A DNA stretch of 64,000 bases. Source: Phyto melanocephala (lineage: Eukaryota > Arthropoda > Insecta > Diptera > Rhinophoridae). Under the pieces are notes generated by a model. It had not been told where the DNA came from, did not search any database, and saw nothing but the letters and a program-made list of their open reading frames with translations. This document shows positions 59,996 to 64,000 of the stretch, piece after piece; the stretch's first letter is position 1, and each line of letters starts with the position of its first letter. The translations under genes were made by a program, and so were the position numbers. The stretch lies in the NCBI GenBank assembly GCA_941918925.1, contig OW799233.1, positions 146,136,223 through 146,200,222 on the forward strand, given 5' to 3'.

Positions 59996-60495
59996 CTAGC
60001 CAAACCCGGCGCGCGTTGCCACGCCCCTTAATGAATCAAAATGCATTCTGAATTTTTATTGAATATCAAGTGCAAAAACCTAAAAATTATAATATTTTTT
60101 ATGTGCGTAGCCCTGCCCAGTTTTCTAATAACGAAATTGTAAAGTCATAACAGCTCAATATGTGTGCAAAGTTTCAGAAAAATCGGTCCAGTGCAAGTAC
60201 CTCAAAATAATAACTTTTTTTTATGGGCGTGGCACTGCCCACTTTTATAATCACAAAATTACTTAGTCATGAGAGCTCGATATGTGTGCAAAGTTTCAGA
60301 AAAATCGGTCATGTGCAAGTAGCTTAAAATTATAGCTAATTTTTTATGGGCGTGGCCCCGCCCACTTTTTTATCACCCATAAACACTCTCTGGAATGTGT
60401 AAAACAAATTGCCAAAGTTTGTGCCCGATCGGTTTTACAGTTTCGGAGTCTATAGCTAACACACACACACACAGAGTTTCTTTTATCTATATAGA
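59996..60495 (-). mobile_element. Non-autonomous Helitron, short copy
   Basis: On the minus strand it starts TCTATATAGATAAAAGAAAC (60495) and ends GGCGCGCGTTGCC-type hairpin sequence then GGTTTGGCTAG (59996). It is flanked by A (complement of 60496) and T (complement of 59995). It shares ends and the 118 bp-type unit (TTTCTGAAACTTTGCACACA, GTGGGC...GCCACGCCC) with 23245-24117 but has only about three units. Confidence 0.9.
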
Positions 60496-60743
60496 TTATC
60501 GAAAATTTTAATTTCGATATTTTTAAATGTATCAAAAAGATATATATATCGGTTATACTGTAATCATTCGTAACAAAAAAAAATAAATTTTCTAAATTAA
60601 AAAGTCTTAAAAATAATATATTTTATTGACATAATACAGTAAAAAAAACTTACACAAAAATAGTCTTAACCCTAGGAGTACCCTTTAAGTTCGGCCAGAC
60701 TTTTGACTAAAATATGTTTTAGCATACAACATGTTTCAAATAC

Positions 60744-61200
60744 CTAGCAAAGAAAAAATATGGTTGTGATAATCATAATTTAAGAGCACCATACTATGTT
60801 TGAATTATATGAGGTTAGAACATAAAATGGTTAGTAGTTGGTATCATTATGTTATGAGTAAAATTTAAATCGACATTCTTTGCTTATTTATACGGCAAAT
60901 TATTATTTTTTGCTTTTAGAACAATCAAGAGTATTTTTCCTTTTAATTAAAATTTTTTTATATTTTCTCGATTTTTGTTTAAATTTAAAAATTTTGTATA
61001 TATTTTTTTTAAAGAAATTAATTATTATTAAAAAAATCATAATTTGTTTGTTATCAAAATGTTGACTCGCCTATTATTTAATTAGTAATTTATATTTATT
61101 TATTTATTTATTTTAAGTAAAAAATTATATAATTAGTGAAAATTTAAAAATTTTTTTGGTACTTTTAAGAACATAATTATTTTTATACAAAATATTTAGA
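60744..61200 (+). mobile_element. Worn copy of the CTACACGCAAAG element, 3' end missing
   Basis: CTAGCAAAGAAAAAATATGG, CATACTATGTTTGAATTATATGA, TTCTTTGCTTATTTATACGGCAAATTATT and CTCGCCTATTATTTAAT in order match 38595-39045. Its right terminal repeat is not found. It has an ATTT microsatellite at 61095-61118. Confidence 0.7.
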
Positions 61201-63789
61201 GAAGATTTACTCACATTAAATCATGTCTCCTAATATATTTTTTTTTGTCAGAAAAATATATTAAATTTAAGGTTTTAAACTTGGAATTTGTATATTGATA
61301 TAAAAATCCACAAAAGGAACTTTTTCACTTTTTTTTAGTACTTTTTGTATTTTCTACGATTATAAAGCTAGAGTTATGAAACCAGAAGCTAAGTATTGAT
61401 TCAAGCATTTTTATGGTAATTTTTGTATGTTCAACGTTTATGAAGCTGGAATTGTTAAATCGGAAACTACTGATTCAAGTTGAGAATGAAAACGATATGG
61501 GCGCCACAAAAGATGGCTATTCGCATTTATATTGTTCTTTTTGTATTTTTAAGTATGTGAACATAGATTCTTAATATTAGTGATTATTGATTCAAGGTCT
61601 AACTCTAAATAATATTGTTGATAATAATATATTAATTAATATAGAAAGAAATATTATTGCCGGGAAAATGTTTTTTTTTATTCCACCCTCCCGGGAATTA
61701 CAAAAGTGCAGGAAATACCAAACCCTAGTTGTCTTAAGTAAAACATATACATTAAAGATGTTTCATAACCCATCCGTGCAATTCATACAATCTTGTGGAA
61801 AAACAAACAAGTCTGAGGAATTTATTTATTTTTGTCATTTGTACCAATCGTATAGACATGAAGTTATACCACCATGAAGGTGTCTAGTGTCAATATTTAT
61901 TCAAAAATGTTGCTTAGCTGTAGGTAGGAGATTTATTAGCGATTAACAAAAAAGCGTAATATATCATAGTCTTATAAACATATTGTATGTACATAAAATA
62001 AATTAAAAATTGTATTTTATAAAAAAAAATATTTAAAATAAAAAATTTTAATAAGAGGTTTCTTTTATATTAATAGGCAAGTCGATTTGTTATAATACAT
62101 TAACTTTCATAAAACCCAAAAACCAATAATTATAAGAAAACCAGATAGCTCTACTTAATTGTAAATAAATTTAAAAAATTCTGCATCAATTTTAATAGTA
62201 TATTAAAATCATTTTTTGTTGAATATATTTACCTAAATACTTGCTCAAATAGGTTTAAGACGTTTTTAATTGAAGAAAAGCAAGAATTTTTTAATTAAAA
62301 ATATTTTTTTTTGTAAAACTTTCTTTCAACTTTATATATCTGAAACTACTTGTCGGCCTTAACTAACTTAAAGTTAACTTTTTTTTCAACCTAATACAAT
62401 ATATCACTCATTTGGTATATTCGTATATCTCAGAAACTAGAAAAAATAACTGTCACGGATTTAAATTAAGTGCAACCAATCATCTTAGATTAACAAATTT
62501 TTGATTGCCCTTATTCCAAATTTGAGATAATTTGTTAGCTTTTTCTATTAATTATGTAAAACTCCAGAAATTTTATGCCATTTTTATTGTTATTTATTGA
62601 TTTTAATCAACACAATTAAATTTAAAGATATAAAATCAGAATAACAAGGAAATAATATTAAGCGAAAATTTGAGAATATTTATCAAATTTCTTCTAGTTA
62701 CGGAAACATCGTTGGAAAAGAGGAATAAACGTCAAATTTTTTTTTAAAACGATTACGCTTTTCAGGTATAGAGATAGCTGAATTTGTGGTCGATGAAACG
62801 ACGTTCACTTGTGGTGCTCGTCGCTCAAGATTTAAAAAAATACAAATATTTGGCAATAAAGCTTACATATAAAGCTATAACTCTAGATCGGTAAATAACA
62901 AAAGAACGCTTAATATCTCATAATAAAGCGAATTTTGTTCTTCAAAATTTATAAAAATCAAACAGAGTTACAACAGCTCTGACACAAAAAACGTCACCTG
63001 GTACCAATGGGAGCATATTTCGTATAATTTTTTTTGAGGTGATAAATGGTATAATTTAGAGTTTAAAATACAAATGTAATAAAAAAGAAGTAATACTTAT
63101 AAGTCTAATGATATTTTTATTTAAAAAAATAAAAATCAGCTAAATAATACTTACACAAAAGAGACACAGAAAAATTACAGGCGTATTACCTACCTACATG
63201 AGTTGGTAATTTTTCGTAGTTGTCTTATCTATTCTAGAGCTTTTGTTGAAGTAGTTTTTAAAACGTCATGATAAAATGCTCGACAATAGCTTACAACCGG
63301 CATGAAATATTGCTTTTGGTCTTCTTTTTTTTCAGAACGTCGTTAAAAACGGTTATTAATTTAACACCACGCTCAGCCATATTACTAACTACTTTTACTG
63401 TTTCGACAATTTTTAATCCATCTCGTATTGGATATTATTATTTTGATCCCAGCTGTTTGGATGTTGTCTAGGGAAAACTGTTTTTATAATAAATCAGTCA
63501 AAACATGTGAAGGTTACTTTGATAAGTAAATTAACTAATCCCCTATTAAATACTTCTGTTAATTTTTTCCTAACTTTTAAATTTACAACCCTAGCTAGCG
63601 TGCTCTGACGATATAACTGGGTTAACTTCTAAAAGCTTATATATCTTATATATATATATCTTATATATATCTTATATCTTAAGAATTTAATAGAATACTT
63701 TTCTTTAGGGAAGCAACATAAACTGTGCAGGCATTTGACAAAAATATTAGGATAGAAAGGGTCCGCCAAATAAATTTTTTTTTTGAAAT
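61201..63789. other. AT-rich non-coding stretch
   Basis: No transposon end or gene recognised. The 96-codon ORF at 61587-61877 and 67-codon ORF at 63268-63471 show no family motif. A TATATATCTTATATATATCT minisatellite lies at 63636-63682. Confidence 0.4.
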
Positions 63790-64000
63790 TGCTATAAAAA
63801 AAGTGTAGCTTCAGCTGTGTGGCACGCAGCGCTGTCCTGTTGAAACCAAATGTTGCCAATATCCTCCTCTTAAATTTTTGTGAACATTCCCCGATAACGA
63901 TCGCCATTGACTACGGGCACTCCGTGCTCATTTTCGAAGAAAAAAAGGCCCAATTATGTCTCTGGACCAAAATCCGCACCAAATAGTGACTCGTTTTGGC
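63790..64000 (-). pseudogene. Tc1/mariner-like transposase fragment, runs off the window
   Basis: Same transposase as at 1225-1613, same strand. The minus strand reads (with frameshifts) ENEHGVPVVNGDRYR, KIXEEDIGNIW and FQQDSAACHTAEAT. It stops matching right after the GAAGCTACACTTTTTTT stretch, the same point at which the first copy ends. The upstream catalytic part lies beyond the window end. Confidence 0.75.

Noticed and set aside
63268..63471. 67-codon ORF near the right end
   Set aside because: Hydrophobic, low-complexity translation without recognisable motif or gene context.

Overview
The window is an AT-rich, gene-poor stretch of a higher fly genome. The repeats resemble the DINE-1/mini-me, Helitron, RTE, piggyBac and mariner families of Diptera. 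A tephritid fruit fly is my best guess, but that is an inference from repeat style, not from a marker gene. I found no host protein-coding gene, tRNA, rRNA or CRISPR array. It reads as intergenic or long-intron DNA in which nearly all recognisable structure is transposon-derived.

The dominant repeat is a Helitron-like (Helentron/DINE-type) family. Its 5' end is TTTTTATACCCGCC followed by a CCCCATAAAGTATATATA core and a GTCY-rich tract. Its middle is a variable array of about 288 bp units. Its 3' end is a GATTCGGC...GCCGAAT hairpin followed by about 18 bases ending in CTTACTTGTT. Copies or pieces lie at 3790-4430, 5726-11194, 15368-16209, 21690-22615, 31417-31907, 32040-34531, 34640-34712, 34774-35409, 37237-38189, 42569-43919 and 50093-52591. 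A second subfamily (TTTTATACCCTTCACACAG start) is at 14672-15215 and 18593-19356, with worn traces near 46.8-47.3 kb and 48.5 kb. Four of the main-family copies carry the same deleted Tc1/mariner element at the same TA, so that insertion preceded amplification. The copies at 32.0 and 50.1 kb are almost identical and inverted.

The most unusual object is a 2.26 kb transposon at 5827-8085 nested in the largest Helentron-like copy. It has terminal inverted repeats of about 520 bp, a TTA target duplication and an intron-containing gene for the C-terminal part of an orphan arthropod protein family (EQGERFHQ motif). At 54779-58031 there is an apparently full-length RTE-type LINE with an intact 987-codon ORF and a 15 bp target-site duplication.

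Other mobile DNA: canonical Helitrons at 23245-24117 and 59996-60495 and a Helitron end at 838; a piggyBac relic with TTAA ends at 25203-26468; RNase H-type LINE fragments at 20130-20985 and 26545-27095; a Jockey-like LINE 3' end at 45777-46262 inside a mariner-like relic; a mariner relic at 18290-19560 split by a subfamily-2 insertion; and a series of MITEs with clean TIRs and, in most cases, target duplications (11269, 13051, 28499, 30072, 37408, 38595, 47706, 53247). Almost every gene-like signal belongs to a parasite element; apart from the LINE ORF at 54821-57784 and the orphan exons at 6535-7457, all coding pieces are broken.
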